Shown: positions 12,027 to 24,942, counted from the first letter of the stretch. The stretch is DNA of 64,000 bases from Mercurialis annua (GCF_937616625.2 NC_065570.1:48475665-48539664), one strand, 5' to 3'. Numbers and translations are program-made. The notes: generated from the sequence alone by a model not told the origin.

Positions 12027-13846
12027 GTTGATTTATTCATATTGTAATTAGTCAAATAAATTTTTATAATTCAACTTAATAATTAATATCTTTTATATGA
12101 TTTTAAGGTAATACTAATTTACTATTCTATAATAACTAATTCTATATACATATCATTCATAAAAAAAAACTATTTTTTTGAATCTTAACTTTGAATGGAT
12201 TTCAATTTTGAAAGTTCAGAACTCTGGAAACAAATTAGGTCAAATATGAACTAAAAAGAAGCTATTATAGTCCTATGATTTATTAGCTATTATAATAATC
12301 AAACCTATATATGAAGTATTAATTAATAAATTTCAATAAGTAGAAGGCAAGGTGAAGACAAGTCACTCTTTTAACCGAAAGTAAAAGCTGTTTTTAGAGG
12401 AAAAAAATGCTCCAAAATAAAAGGTTTTGTAAAATTTTGAATTTGGTGTAAATTGAAATTGAAAGAATCGTAAAGGAAATGCATGCAAAAGCAGACAATA
12501 TATAATATTCAGTCCAAATCTATCAAAGCAAAATTCATATCACAACCAACCCAAAATTTCCTTTACAATTACTTCTCTTCTTATATGATCTTTGACGCTT
12601 TCTCTTTTTAACAAACAATTTCAAAATTCTTTTTCATGCATGCATTTTTCTTTCTAATTGTAATTACCAAGCTAAAGCAAAGTATAGAATGATTAATTTG
12701 TCCTTTCTAATTCAGGATTACTTTGTTTAAATTGGTATATTTCCTAAAATATAATTTTCAGAAAAATATAATTATTCAAATTATTATTATTTAAATAATA
12801 ATTTATAATTTAATTTGTTTGAGTTACTATCTAATTTTCTAATTTATTTATTCATCATATTAAATATAATAAAAGTATAATAGTAATCGACAAAGTAATT
12901 CAATTTAAAGATACTATTATTTTTAAGTATTAATTTAACTAAGATAGCATAATTTATTTAGGTCTTTATCGAAATGTTGTTTTTATGAATAGAAAAGGGA
13001 AAATAATTTTTTATAACCATAACTTTGACTTTTTTAATAAACGTATCCTTATAAAAATTAAACAATATGGTTTGTTAGTTTTATAAATTAATACAATTAT
13101 ATTCAAAATGTGTTTGATCTAACATGAATATTTTATTGGAAAAAGAACTTCATAAAATTTTAATTGAATTAAAATTTAAATATAATTTTTTCAATTTGCC
13201 GAATTGACAGACTAGATTGTCTAATTCTTTTTAGGAATATATTTGTTCATAGGATCAAAGTTATAAATATATAAAATTATCTTACTTTGAAAAATTAAAT
13301 TGTTTATTTTTAAAAAACCAGAATGTAGAGTAAACCAAATATGAAGGAAAAAAAAATCATAATCTACTTTTCACCAACCAAACTCATTTTGTATCCTATA
13401 AGCCTCCTTAATGAAAATTACATTAGATATTAGTACTTTATTAACAAACATTATGACCGATTCAATGGACAGATTGTTTCAATTTAAAATATAAGCTGCG
13501 TATTGAGTTTTTGCTTAAAAGAACAAGTACAGCATTCTTTTTTGAAAATTTAAAAGTTATAATTGTGTCAAATATGAATTTCAATTGATATTTAAATACC
13601 AAAACTAAACAAATAAAACTTTCGAACATTAATTGCGACTTTTTTATATATGCAACAGAAATATCTCTTTTCATTTTGTCGTTCATGTGGCATTTTTTAT
13701 TATAATTTTATTCATAAAAAAAAACATATTGGCCTATATAAATAATCTTAGCGCATTACATTATTATTGATACATTGAAGAAAGTAAATTATTGGAAAAA
13801 TAAAAAAGTATAAACTAATTAATTTCCTCAAATAAATCAAGAGTTA
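12027..13846. other. AT-rich DNA 5' of LINE-1
   Basis: No gene recognised. The last part may be the 5' UTR of the LINE whose ORF1 starts at 13847, but no boundary or duplication can be placed. Confidence 0.45.
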
Positions 13847-14861
13847 ATGGCGTCCTCCGCCATCCAGCAGTCGCCGACTTTAGCCCATCACCCAGCTCCG
13901 ATCAACATCACCCACCGCCAAACAGGTAATCATTATGGTCTCCATGTGACAAGACAACCAACAATTATTTACTTCGACAATTATCCCTCGAACTGGTTTT
14001 ACGATGACATTGAAAAGCATTTAAGCAAGTTCGATATCCAAGGATCAGTAACCCTAACACGCATACTCAATAGAGGAAATTGGAAATTTGGCTTCCTGGG
14101 ATTGAATTAGATGTTAATGTGAACGATTTTTCCGTAAATAGGACCAGATTTTAATCGGACCTTCTTTCCTAAGAGATTTCCTTTCTCGATACCCTAATCC
14201 GAGATCGTTACAAACTTAGTTGCACTACCATATTTCACGTGTTCATCAGTCCATTAACAAGGACAACAACCTGCTGCTAACCGAGCTACTATTTAACATG
14301 AATTTAGAGAATCAGTAAGAGATTTGTCTTATGCGCAAGTTGTGACTACAAAACCAATCATCTACACTGCCCCAATTATCGAAGGTCAAATCTTACTGAT
14401 AGGAGTAAAATACTCCTATATTTAGAGTCGCTTTCATTATGTTTTGATATATTTTAGCACGTCTTTTGAGGTATTTTGGTGTCTTATCTTATGTGTATGC
14501 ATTTCAGGAGAATTGGAGCGTAATGGAGACTATTTGGCCCAAAAAGCGGAAAAAACTGGCAAAGAATCGATTCGGCAAAGTTTTGGAGCAAGAAAGCGGC
14601 AAAGATGCCTTTTTAAAGGAGGTCACAATCTTGACCTTGAGGGTCACGATCGTGACCTAGTATCAGAAATGTACCGAGAGAAATGCTCCAAAGGTGGTCA
14701 CGATCTAGACCAGTGCAAAATTAATTGAGATTATTAGATATTTATCTAAAAAAAAGAAAATAATATGAAATAATACCTCACTGCAGAAAAGATATTGAAA
14801 ATATTTTAAGAATTCTTTTTATTTGTTTTGTACTCTCCGTAGTATAATATTTAGAATTTTA

Positions 14862-14889
<28 letters not shown>
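14862..14889 (+). repeat. (CT)n microsatellite
   Basis: Fourteen CT units inside the solo LTR. An oppositely oriented (GA)n tract lies at 16139-16168 in the same LTR, so the two could pair. Confidence 0.95.
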
Positions 14890-14893
<4 letters not shown>

Positions 14894-15100
14894 ATGACCT
14901 GCACTTACTCATTTTGTTTCTATTTTCAACTAATTTTTTCTTTTTACTATTTTTTTTCATTTTTTTTATTATATTTTCTTTTGTATCTGATGAATGTCAA
15001 GAATTTATTTTACTTTCATTTTCTAAAAATACTAGATTTTAAAGCAAACTTATTAAAATTAAATGAATGTTAAGAATTTATTTTATTTCCATTTTTCATC

Positions 15101-15830
15101 TTATTATAGTGTCATTATCAGTATCATATGTAGCAAATTATTATATGATAATATGATGATACTACTGGATAATATAAGACAAAATCACAGTATCATTATC
15201 ATATGATTATCACTGTATCACCTTATCATATGATTATCACAACTTCATCTTAGCATGTAATTATCAGTGTATCATATTGCATTGGCATCTTATTATCATG
15301 TCATTATCAGTATCGTATGTAGCAGATTATTACATGATAATGTGATGATACTGCTAGATAATATTAGACAAAATCACAGTATCATATTATCATATGATTA
15401 TCACAGTATAACATTATCATATGATTATCACAGTTTCATCTTATCATATAATGATCAATGTATCATATTTCATTATCATTTAGTTATCTTACTGCAGTGT
15501 TATGATAACAACATGATAATATATTGATACTGATATGATAATCAGATACTATTTTATCATAACATAATCATAGATATTATCATAACATTATCATCTTGAT
15601 ACCATAAATATCATCATCTCGGTATCATATAATAATGTTATGATAACGATATGATAATCAAACATTATTTTATGCAGAATTTTTTTTCCCGCAATGTTAT
15701 GATAACTACGTGATATTACAGTGATACTCATATGATAATCAGAGGCTTTTTTTTATAATTTTTTTTTCTGCAGTGTTATGATAATGTGATGATAATGCAG
15801 TGATACTCATATGATAATCAGATGCTGTTT
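15101..15830. repeat. TATCATATGATTATCA-rich degenerate array
   Basis: The short motif ATCATATGATTATCACAGT and variants (TGATAATGTGATGATAC, TATGATAATCAGA) recur dozens of times in both orientations. A longer unit of about 185-190 bp containing GTCATTATCAGTATC and ATAAGACAAAATCACAG is duplicated (about 15110-15290 and 15297-15470). The motif core TCATATGA is itself palindromic. Short open frames over it are by-products of the repeat. Confidence 0.75.
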
Positions 15831-16133
15831 TGTTTGCAGAAAATCGTTTTTTGTGCAGAAAATTATTTTTTCATCATAAAATCGTTTTTCATGCAGATTT
15901 TTAGATCTAAAATTGAAAAAAATCAAAGAGTAATTTATTTAGATCTGAAAGTTAACATAAATCGTATTGATCACCACGAATTAAGAAAAAAATCGCTAAA
16001 ATCAAACATGAAAGAACGACGAAACGATGGCGGAGCAACGGCAGAGCGATGAAGGAACGATGAAGAAGAAAAAAGCAAAAACAGAGAAGAAATAAAGAAG
16101 AAGTAAAAAAAATGGCGAATAGAAAAGAAAAGG

Positions 16134-16138
<5 letters not shown>

Positions 16139-16168
<30 letters not shown>
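16139..16168 (+). repeat. (GA)n microsatellite
   Basis: Fifteen GA units in the solo LTR, complementary to the (CT)n tract at 14862-14889. Confidence 0.95.
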
Positions 16169-16171
<3 letters not shown>

Positions 16172-18384
16172 GACAGGTTGTAATATAATTAGAGTAAAAG
16201 AAGTTTAGTTAGAGTAAAATAATAATAAGAAGTAGGTATAATTATAATATAAACATGTCTTAGAGTAAAAAAATAATTTTCTTAAAAAGGCGAGGTATTT
16301 TTTCGATCTTTTCCTTGTTGAGGTAGGAAATCATATTATTTTAAAAAATAGAGTATTTTTCCTAATTTTCTCAAATTAATTCTCAGCTTTCAAATTTTCA
16401 AGGCTAAAGATTTAGGCCCACTTTCTTATTTGGCCAAACACTCTTATATTAGGTGTCTTTTTATTTCCTTTTTAAGATGTACTACAAAAACATATTTATC
16501 TCTCTTTTAGGTGATGAATCATTCTCTATAATTTATTCTATTTGTGTTTTTGAATATTCCTCTAGTTTTAAAAATCCTAGGGCTTTTAGCCATCTTCTAC
16601 ATTTGAAATTACTCCATTGTTGAATGCTCAAAGTTTCATTATTGAAGATTGATTCTCATTTTATTATTGAAGTTTTATCTTATTGAATGCTATTTACTTG
16701 GGTTTCTATAAAGGTAATTAGATCTCTCTGTTTAATGATTTATTGTTCTTATTGTTTGATTGTTGTTGATTTAACCATGGTTGGCTAAATCCCCTTGTTT
16801 GAGGGTTGATAAGAAGCTTATGAATGCATGATTTGGGTTAGGGTTTAGGCTTGTTATTGTTGTTCTACTTAATATTCTGAATGCTTGTTTTAGATTAGCT
16901 ACCTAAAGCATGATCCTAGGTTGGTTAACACTTTGAGAGAGGTTAATTAATTGGATAGATTGATTAGGATCCTAATTGATGACACCATGAAAGTGGGTTA
17001 GAGATTAGGAAACCTTAGAGTGGATTGTTCATCACTAATTGGCTTGTTAATCATGTTTAGTGCCACAAGAGTGGGTTAGACTTGGTTGATTGGCTTGTTT
17101 GTGGTTTTGTAGCTCTTTGAGGCTCGAGAGAGCGGGAGTTATGCTTTACAAACGCTCGGTTCACATTTTTTAGCCCTAGACCTGAATTCATTGATTGCAT
17201 GACCTAAGTGTAGTATCGACCTCCAAACCTCCTTTATCAATTGAGTTATCCTCATTGGTTAAATTGCTTTAGTCTTAATTAATTGCTAAGTAGTAGTTAA
17301 TTGCAAGTTTAGTATTAGTTGAATTTTTAGTTGTTAGAATTGTTACTTGAAACAAATCTCTTCTCGTGCTTTCCGAATTGAAGTTCAAAATCATAATTCA
17401 CTCACTTTAAACCTTTAGTTCTCGTGGGATCGATATCCGACTTTCGGATTATTACAAGTTGCGCTTTTAGCCAACAGTTACCCTTTCTCTATTATTGTAA
17501 CAGTCACTGATGTTACAAAACTTCTTCACGTTCATACTTTCTTCAAGGATGTTGAAGTAGTTTACGATTCAATTTCCTTCTTAGGAGGTTGTCTTATAAT
17601 GATCAACTTTCATGGTGCTACATACAAGAACCGCTTTATTGCTGACTTTAATAGCCTAATAGCATTCTTCAAGGCTATCATTCTATGGGATGCCAACTTT
17701 ACTCCATTGGAAAGATTTGTTTGGGTGTCGTTCTTTGGAATCCTTATCTCAGTTTGGACTGAAGATTTTTTGTATTCCTTGGAAATAATATTAGTCAGGC
17801 CATGTCAGTACACCCTTCAATAACTGATAAAGATCATATAGAAACCAGCTCAGTCCTAATCTCCACATGCACATATCATGTCGACCTTGATTTTCCAGTC
17901 ATTATCAATGGCAAAGAGTTTTCAATCCATGCTCATGAAATAGAATTTCTAGTCTTAGCAAATGGTTTGGCCGGGGATGACATCGAAGACAACTCTAATT
18001 CATCTACACAACCTGGGTCTCTGTTGACAAATGATAGCTCCAAAAATAGATTACCCTTTGTGACTTTAGAAGTGAATTCCATTTTCACAAAGCTAGCTTG
18101 AACAACATTACTATTAGAAGCAAATCCAAAAGTAAGTTGAACAACAATGTTCCTCCATCACAACAAATAGATTCCCCATCCTCTAAATAGTTGAGAGCTA
18201 ATGACACAGTAGAGGAAGCAAACAAAGCATGGGAGTTGAGCCATAGCTTGGGTCCGTTTAATGAAAATGGAAAAGACACAAATATAAATCAACTTTCAAA
18301 GAATATTTCCAAGGATAGACAAACTAAGGGTGCTTGGTCTTACTCTCCTTCTCTTAATAAATCTTATTTTTATGTCGTTACATC

Positions 18385-20637
18385 TTAAGTTATCTCTTGG
18401 GATTGTCGTGGCGGTATTCATTATTCTCGTAAACAGTCTTTCTTGTCTCAGTTCATGATATCGCTTTTCTTGGTTTGCTTGAAACTAAGAAAGAGTCTAT
18501 TGATTTTTTTATGGTTTAGAGAATTTGGCCAAACTTAGACTTTTATTTTTCTTTTGTTTCATCTGTCAAGGCTTCTAGTGGTTTGTTATGGGTTCGGAAT
18601 ACATCTGTCATTAAGGTGATTAATATCTCTACGGGTAATAGATGGATTTGTGCAGATTTTGTGTGGCAAGGGTCTTCTTACTGTCATATTCTTCTTTATG
18701 CAAGCAATATAGTGATTGTCTGTATACTTTCTGGAATGAGATTTCAAACTTAGCTATATTTAATGGTACATTGATCATTAGTGGAGACTTCAATGAAATT
18801 TTTAATCCAGAGGAGCGTACTAACTGCTTGGAATTCTCTCATTTTATGCTTACTTTGAAAGACTTCATTAATGAGGCGGAGCTCATTGATTTACCTTTGA
18901 AAATAAGATCATACACTTGGCATAATTCTTTTTAAAGGTCTCGTATTGACTGTTGCCTTATCCCTACCACACTCTCTACAATTTGGCCTTTTATGTCTAT
19001 CATTGCGTTATCTAAAGGTTTATCGGACCACTCTCTTGTCCTTTTTAAATTGGAGACTGAAGTAGATTGGGGACCAAAACCTTTTCACTCGTTAGATGCT
19101 CGGTGGAAGTATAACAATTTTTCTTATTTTGCCGCAAAATCATGGGTAGAAGTGAGGGAATTCGATCCTGCTTTGGTCCCTAAGCTAAGAGCTTTTTATT
19201 TGCTTTTAAAAGACTGGAACCTGCATATTTTTGGTGATCATAAGAAGTAGCTAGATGTTATTTCTCAGAAGATAGATTCTTTTGATAATTTTGCTGACAT
19301 TCGTCCCTTCTCTATTGATGAAATTACGTCACTTGTGTCTTTTAGAATTTATTTTTTAGATGTTGGTAATGCTTTGGAATCTATTTGGAAACAAAAATAA
19401 AGGGTTAATTAGCACTTACAGGGACATAAAAATACTTGTTATTTCCATAGCATTGCTTAGGTTCATTATAGGAACAATGCTTTTTCTTCTATTCAAATCG
19501 ACAATGAACCTTTCTCGGATCCTGCAGATATGAATTCTAATATTTGGTTTTTCCTTAAATCTCTTTATATGAGGCGTCATAAAGATGATTACTTTCTATA
19601 TCAGCTTCATTTAAATTGCATTTCACCTGCCCAAGCAGACTTGCTTACCCGCCCCTGTGGTGAAGATGAAGTTTACTGTAGTGTCAACTGCATTAATCCT
19701 TTAAAAGTACCAGGTCCGGATGGTCTCAATTTTGTAGTTTACAAATATTCTTGGGCCTTCATGAAGCAAGATATTATGGGGTTATTAAGATCTTTCCATG
19801 CGACTTCATTCCTCCCGAAAGGTATCAACACCTCTTTTACTATGCTCATTCCTAAAGTTGCGGGTTCAGCCAATTTAATATGCTATCGTCCTATTAGTTT
19901 GGTTAATGCCATCCCCAAACTTTTGTCAAAGGTTGTATCCTATAGATTATCTCCTTTGATTCCGAGTATTATTTTAGACAAAATCATGCTCTCATAAAAG
20001 GCAAGAGTATTCTCAATTGTTCAATGCTAGCAAACAAGATTTTATATTTGGCTAATAGACGGAAGGATAGTTTACTGATTGTTAAACTTGATTTTTATAA
20101 AGTTTTCGATAGTATTAACTCGAGTTATCTTCATGCTGTTGTGAATTTGATGAAGTTGTCTAGTACCTGGACTACTTGGATGTCTAAATGTCTTCTACGA
20201 ACTTGACTTCTATCCTTCTAAAGGCAACCTTACTGAACCATTTCCTTTAAAGTGAGGTGTGAGAAAAGCCGATATGATTTCGCCTTATTTTTTAATCCTT
20301 ACGCTTGAATTTAGAAGGCTAAGTCTTTAGACTTAATTTCATTTATTCTTATAATGACAACTTTGATTTTTTCTCTCAATTGCAATTTTAGATGACACGT
20401 TACTTGTCCTGCCTTATGATATCATAAAGATGCATAGTTTGGCTAGAATTCTTAGGTGTATTGAACTTATTTCAGGATTCAAAATCAATTACCATAAGAG
20501 TTCTTTGATGGGCATTGGTGTGGAAGACCATAATCTTTTACTAGCTTTAGATATAATTGGGTGTAGGATGGATGGTTTTTCTATTCGGTACCTAAGGCTT
20601 CCTCTCTCATATAGGAAGATCACTTCAGAATAAACAA
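18385..20637 (+). pseudogene. LINE-1 ORF2 relic (endonuclease and reverse transcriptase)
   Basis: The start region reads ISWDCRGG, a decayed form of the usual SWNCRG opening of the APE-type endonuclease. SGDFNEIFN (about 18780) and the SDH motif (about 19026) are further endonuclease landmarks. The reverse transcriptase part keeps VPGPDGLNF (about 19710), YRPISLVNA (about 19883) and KLDFYKVFDS (about 20083). The block with YLRLPLSYRK near 20590 is where the sequence ends, so the zinc-knuckle part and 3' UTR are missing. At least six stops or frameshifts break it. It belongs to the same LINE lineage as the minus-strand copy at 58548-62761, which shares LIPKVAGSA/LVPKVAGSA and the following blocks. 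Confidence 0.9.
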
Positions 20638-21064
20638 AATAAATCACATATCCTTATATTTTTAAAGTTTCATCAAGATTTCAATAGATAGGAATGGTGA
20701 ATTTTCCTTGAATCAACGTTTGATTCGACCATTCCGTCGATTACCTCCACCGATTGAAAATTTGAAGCTTCCGTTGATAAATTGATGATTAAAGATGATG
20801 AATTTTGATGTTTCTTGATGATTCTATGAAGAATTTGATTTTAGGAGATGATTTTAATAACTTAATTTTTCTTTTGTTAATTATGAAGAAGAAGATGAGA
20901 GACAATGATAAAATGAAATGACCTTTGCAATTTTGGAACACTTAATTAGAATTTTCCATTTTTTTCATTTAAAAAATTGTTAAATGCTTAAAATAATCTC
21001 CTTACTTTATTTACTAGCTTAATTAGCCATAATTATAAACCTACCAATATGTTCAATTAATTAA
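20638..21064. other. Unassigned segment between LINE-1 truncation and solo LTR
   Basis: No ORF and no recognised element. LINE-1 homology stops abruptly at 20637. The segment is rich in GATGATGAATTTTGATG-like repeats and may be flanking DNA or part of an older element. Confidence 0.4.
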
Positions 21065-23250
21065 TGTCACGACCCAAAATCTCATATTGAGACTAGCGAT
21101 AGAAAATGGGAGTGACAGCTTCAAAACCCGTAATAAGACTGAAAATGCACTATAAATTTTTCGCGTTTTAAAAATATTATAAGATTTAGCGTAAGTGTTT
21201 CAGAAAAATCTGCTATATAACGTCTTAAACTAGATCAAACACTACCTGTTTCAAATATCACAAACCACCCTGTAACAAACATAATACCTTCATAAAAGAA
21301 ACTAATATGGTATCTATGATACCTGATAAACCACCAGATAAGCCAACATGAAACGAGTATAAGTAAAATACAAATAATAGTAGTTTCAATATCAGTGTTT
21401 ATACAACAAAAATGAATCATTAAAGTACTAAACTACTGCGGCTCAAGAAGTAAACATAGGTTTCATTACATTATAAAATACTGATTTCCGGAAGAAGGAA
21501 AAGAAGTGTGATCACGCCAAAATATTATCTACCTAGAATGGGTGAAAACAACGGGTTAGTGAAAACTGAGAGAGTTTACATAATTACTAATGAACATTAA
21601 ATAAAATAAAATTGCATATAAAATCATTTATATAGCGCATGCAGATACTTGATCCAAATGAAACCCTAAACCTCGAATAATATATCAGAACAAATAAAAT
21701 CCACAATATATTATCCAAGAAGTCGGGACCGTGCACATGGGACCATAGTTACAGAATTTCACTTATTTTACAGTATTTGGGTCGTGCACATGGGACTATC
21801 GCCTCAGATCTGTATCGAGGCCTGGGTCGTGCACATGGGACCATCGCCTCAGAATATCCCTGTCATGTCTAGACCGTGCACATGGGACCATCGCCATAAA
21901 TATTTAATTAATCAATTTTTAATTCTAATAAGATTACTACTAGCGATCACACAGTCCTATTGCCGCCCAATAGGAAAGCATGTTCCATCAGATCTATATC
22001 AGATTTAGAATCAAACGTACATATGCAATATTATCTAAAATAATAGTTGAAGTAATAATACACTTTTAAACTAATATTGAAAAGTAAAATACAAACTGAC
22101 AGTCAACCGCTTTTCCTAAAAATATAACTCCTTTATGACTATTAGTTTTGTTGACATTCGATTCTCGAGGCTCTCAAGCTCGTCGGATCTAGATTATAAA
22201 TTAAACGTCAAAACATAAACAATCCAACGATATTCTAACTCTAGAGTTGACTCTATACACAAATCACAATTACAAGTTATAATAGCATCCATATAAATTA
22301 ATTAATGAAAAAATTTGTTAAATAAAACTACCATCTACTCAAGAATCTGTTATAAAAATCATTTTGTAATTTCGTCGGCTGTATCCGTAGATTCTAGGTC
22401 CGACGTAAAACTTTTACTTTTTGAAACATATAACATTATCTACTTTCATTAAAGTCCACTAGTCGAGGTACTACGTCCTATCGATCCGATATTTATTTCT
22501 CAAAACCTTATAAAACTCTAGAAATATTGAACTTTTAACCTTGATAATGACTTGTCAAGTTTGGAGCTCGAATTAATAATTCAAAATCAAACTTAAACTT
22601 CTAAATTAAAAGTCATTTTCTAAAAAAAATTATTGAGTTAGATTTTTTAAATTCTTTTTCCTTAATAATCATTTAAAATGAAATTTAAATCATCTTTAAA
22701 TCATTTTCTTTATTTATTTAGAATATAAGATTTTGAAAAAACTTAACTGATTTTCACTTATATTATACTTTCTTTTAAAACGATATTTAAAATTATAATA
22801 TATATTTAACATGTTCCTTTAACTATCTATTGAACTTCTTTTTTGAAAATTTATTCTTATATTTAAGTTTTAAATTAAAAGCATATATCTTTTTTTTTGT
22901 AACTTTTAAACTTATAATCAACACATCAATATACAAATAATCACAGTTTTAATTTTTAATATTTTTTTTTGTAAATACCTCTCGTGCGATCGAACACACG
23001 GCCTACCCGCCGGTGTGCCTAGCACGGCAGCAGCTGTGTTGTGCCAATCACAGCCCGTTGTGCATTATACACAGCAGTGGTTGTGGTTTAGCACAGTCAC
23101 ACTTCAGTCTCAGAGTGCAATCGGAGTGCAATTCTGAGACCCGCAACGTCTAAAACTCCGCAAGTAATTCCGATTAAAATACAGATTCAATAATTAATAA
23201 GCTAATAAAATAATCTTTAATAATAATTCAACTTAGCAAAATTAGCTTCA
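21065..23250 (-). mobile_element. Minus-strand gypsy-type solo LTR (right boundary uncertain)
   Basis: The left end TGTCACGACCCAAAATCTC is the reverse complement of an LTR 3' end of the form ...TTGGGTCGTGACA, as in the array at 28967-48352 (GGGTCGTGACA). No primer site complement follows on the left, so it is not the 5' LTR of a full element. The body contains a GTGCACATGGGACC repeat and a CG-rich block (about 22980-23155). The other terminus is not resolved. It may lie near 23250, or beyond the inverted-repeat element that starts at 23271. Confidence 0.5.
21725..21895. repeat. Four spaced copies of CGTGCACATGGGACC
   Basis: CGTGCACATGGGAC(C/T)AT occurs at about 21730, 21783, 21828 and 21875, at spacings of about 53, 45 and 47 bp. 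The last copies also share CGCCTCAGA. It lies within the minus-strand solo LTR. The open frame across it is caused by the repeat. Confidence 0.8.
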
Positions 23251-23270
23251 CATTCGACAACAATAAATTA

Positions 23271-24504
23271 GGCTTAATCACCAAAAATGCCAAATCTTTA
23301 CATCTTGTGTTAGTTGTACTCAATTATTTTTAAATCACAAGATTTAGCCAATTTTTCTATATTCTTTTTTTTTTCCAGCCATTTTTGAATCGAATCGGAT
23401 TTGTTGCCTATATGTCATCCATGTCACTTCCAACTCAGCAAACTAGCTAACATGGCAACATCCCAAAAAATGTCAAACCTTTAGTTATAGCCAAACCTTT
23501 CAAAATCATTAGATTTTTTGCTATATTCTGTTTCCTTTTCGGCCATTTTTAAATCGAACTGTATTTGTTAACTTCATGTCATCCACGTCACTTCTAACTC
23601 AGCAAATAAGCTGACATGGCAACATCGCAAACCACTAATCCAACTTAACCAAACCAAATATTAAACCAAACAAAATCAAATCCAACTAAATCAAATAATA
23701 ATTAATTAATTACCAAAACTCCTATATATTAAAAAATTAATATTAATTTTGTTTCATTTAATAAGTAATGGATATATAATTAATATTTTATTAAACAAAT
23801 GAATTAAATAAAAAATCATAAAATTCGAACGGACATCATAAAATTTAATATTTTTTATATTTAAAAATAATTAATATTTTTTAAATAACTAAAAACTTAA
23901 AATATAATTAAAACTAAATTTTAATAATAAATTTATTAAATTAATTTAAAATATATTTTATTGAAATAAATCTTAATTATCTCGAAATCTGCAGCCTTCA
24001 AGACCCGCCGCCACCAAGACTACCGCCGAAGGAGGAGAAAATCTGCTCTGCTCCTTCTCGCCTAAGAAGGAGCAGAGCAGATATGCTCCTTCTTGCCTGA
24101 GAAGGAGAATATCTGCTCTGCTAATTTTGAAAGGTTTGACTATAACTGGTCTCGGTGGAAAGTGACATGGACGACATGGAGGTAATAAATCTGGTTCGAT
24201 TTAATAATAGCTAAAAAAAAGAAACAGTATATAGTAAAATTGGCTAAATCTGGTAATTTTGAAAGGTTTGACTATAACTGACACAAAAAGTAAAGAATTG
24301 GCATTTTTTGAGATGTTGCCATGTCAGCTAATTTGCTGAGTTGGAAGTAACATGCATGACATGTAGGCAACAAATTCTGTTCGATTCAAAAATGGATGAA
24401 AAAAAAACAGCATATAGCAAAATTTGCTAAATCTGGTGATTTTAAACTGTTTAGCTATAACTGACACAAGACGTAAAGGTTTGACATTTTTTTGTGATTA
24501 AGCC
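23271..24504. mobile_element. 1.2 kb inverted-repeat DNA transposon relic (compound TIRs)
   Basis: The ends GGCTTAATCAC...GTGATTAAGCC are perfectly inverted. Each arm is about 370 bp and contains two tandem versions of a ~190 bp module (AACTCAGCAAA..AGCTGACATGGCAACATC, CCATTTTTGAATCGAA). The centre is AT-rich except for a GC-rich block at about 23990-24125. That block forms its own hairpin from CTCCTTCT and AGAAGGAG repeats with GAGCAGAGCAGAT. No ORF. Flanks AATAAATTA and TATAAAATA are only loosely similar, so the TSD is doubtful. A Mutator-like non-autonomous element is most likely. Confidence 0.7.
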
Positions 24505-24545
24505 TATAAAATAAAAACTCAAACACTTAATTCAATCATATATCA

Positions 24546-24942
24546 TTTTGAAGGCACTAAAATTGAATGATAGTAAAGTGTATGATAGACTTCAATGGTC
24601 TTTTCGTAAATCAATCCTTTTTGCTTGGAGATTTAATTCTCAATTCATAGGATTGATTATGGAATGTATTTCTTATGTATCTTATTCTATCTATATCAAT
24701 GGTTAAAATCATGGTTATTTTACCCTTTTAAAGGATTTGAGACAAGTAGTCACTTACTTAATGCAGCTGCCCAATCACGAATCTTATCTGGAATCAACCT
24801 AAATAGATTATGTCATCCAATTACTCACATCCTTTTTGAAGATGATACATTTATCTTTTCAAAAGACTCGACAAATGATATTTCCACAGTCCAAAATCTT
24901 TTGAAAACTATGGAGACATTAATGGCCAATATACCAAATTAA
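24546..24942 (+). pseudogene. LINE-2 reverse transcriptase fragment
   Basis: The translated piece begins ALKLNDSKVYDRLQWSF, matching the LINE reverse transcriptase region KLDMSKAYDRVEW. It continues through ISYVSYSIYING and ends with NRLCHPITHILFEDDTFIFS, a decayed FADD active-site strand (Ala to Glu). The segment normally between them ([11 protein letters not shown]) is deleted. It cannot be functional. The C-terminal part of the same element probably lies at 26506-27310 after several insertions. Confidence 0.8.

Larger units (their letters stand above)
14397..17476 (+). mobile_element. 3.1 kb solo LTR inserted in LINE-1 ORF1
   Basis: The insertion starts TGATAGGAG and ends AGCCAACA (TG...CA), between near-identical 5-mers CTTAC (14392-14396) and GTTAC (17477-17481). 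No primer site, polypurine tract or gag-pol is present. The right portion (GTGGGATCGATATCCGAC near 17428) has the look of large gypsy LTRs. I read it as a solo LTR left by LTR-LTR recombination. It also carries microsatellites and a TCATATGA-rich array. A TIR-like pair AATACCTCRC near 14772 and 16300 might mark a nested element but is weak. The TSD mismatch and absence of an intact relative in view leave some doubt. Confidence 0.65.
13847..18110 (+). pseudogene. LINE-1 ORF1 relic (RRM-like), split by a solo LTR
   Basis: The first piece (13847-14396) starts with ATGGCG and encodes an RRM-like segment (IIYFDNYPSNWFYDDIEKHL). Frameshifted remnants (SYAQVVTTKP) follow. Coding resumes after the insertion at 14397-17476. 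It continues with the block containing TPLERFVWVSFFG (about 17695-17733), the conserved end of the ORF1 RNA-binding region in plant L1 LINEs, and with a second piece to 18101. ORF1 proteins coat LINE RNA. Frameshifts and stops make it non-functional. The ORF2 relic of the same element follows at 18385. Family assignment rests on order of domains and neighbouring reverse transcriptase. Confidence 0.75.

Noticed and set aside
14444..14728. 94-codon frame in the solo LTR
   Set aside because: Generated by GGTCACGATCGTGACC-type repeats; no family feature and no intron or context support.
14772..16310. A DNA transposon nested in the solo LTR with AATACCTCRC termini
   Set aside because: Only ten terminal bases match and no duplication is seen.
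21784..22008. 74-codon frame with repeated HMG.SPQ
   Set aside because: It is the translation of the GTGCACATGGGACC repeat in a solo LTR.
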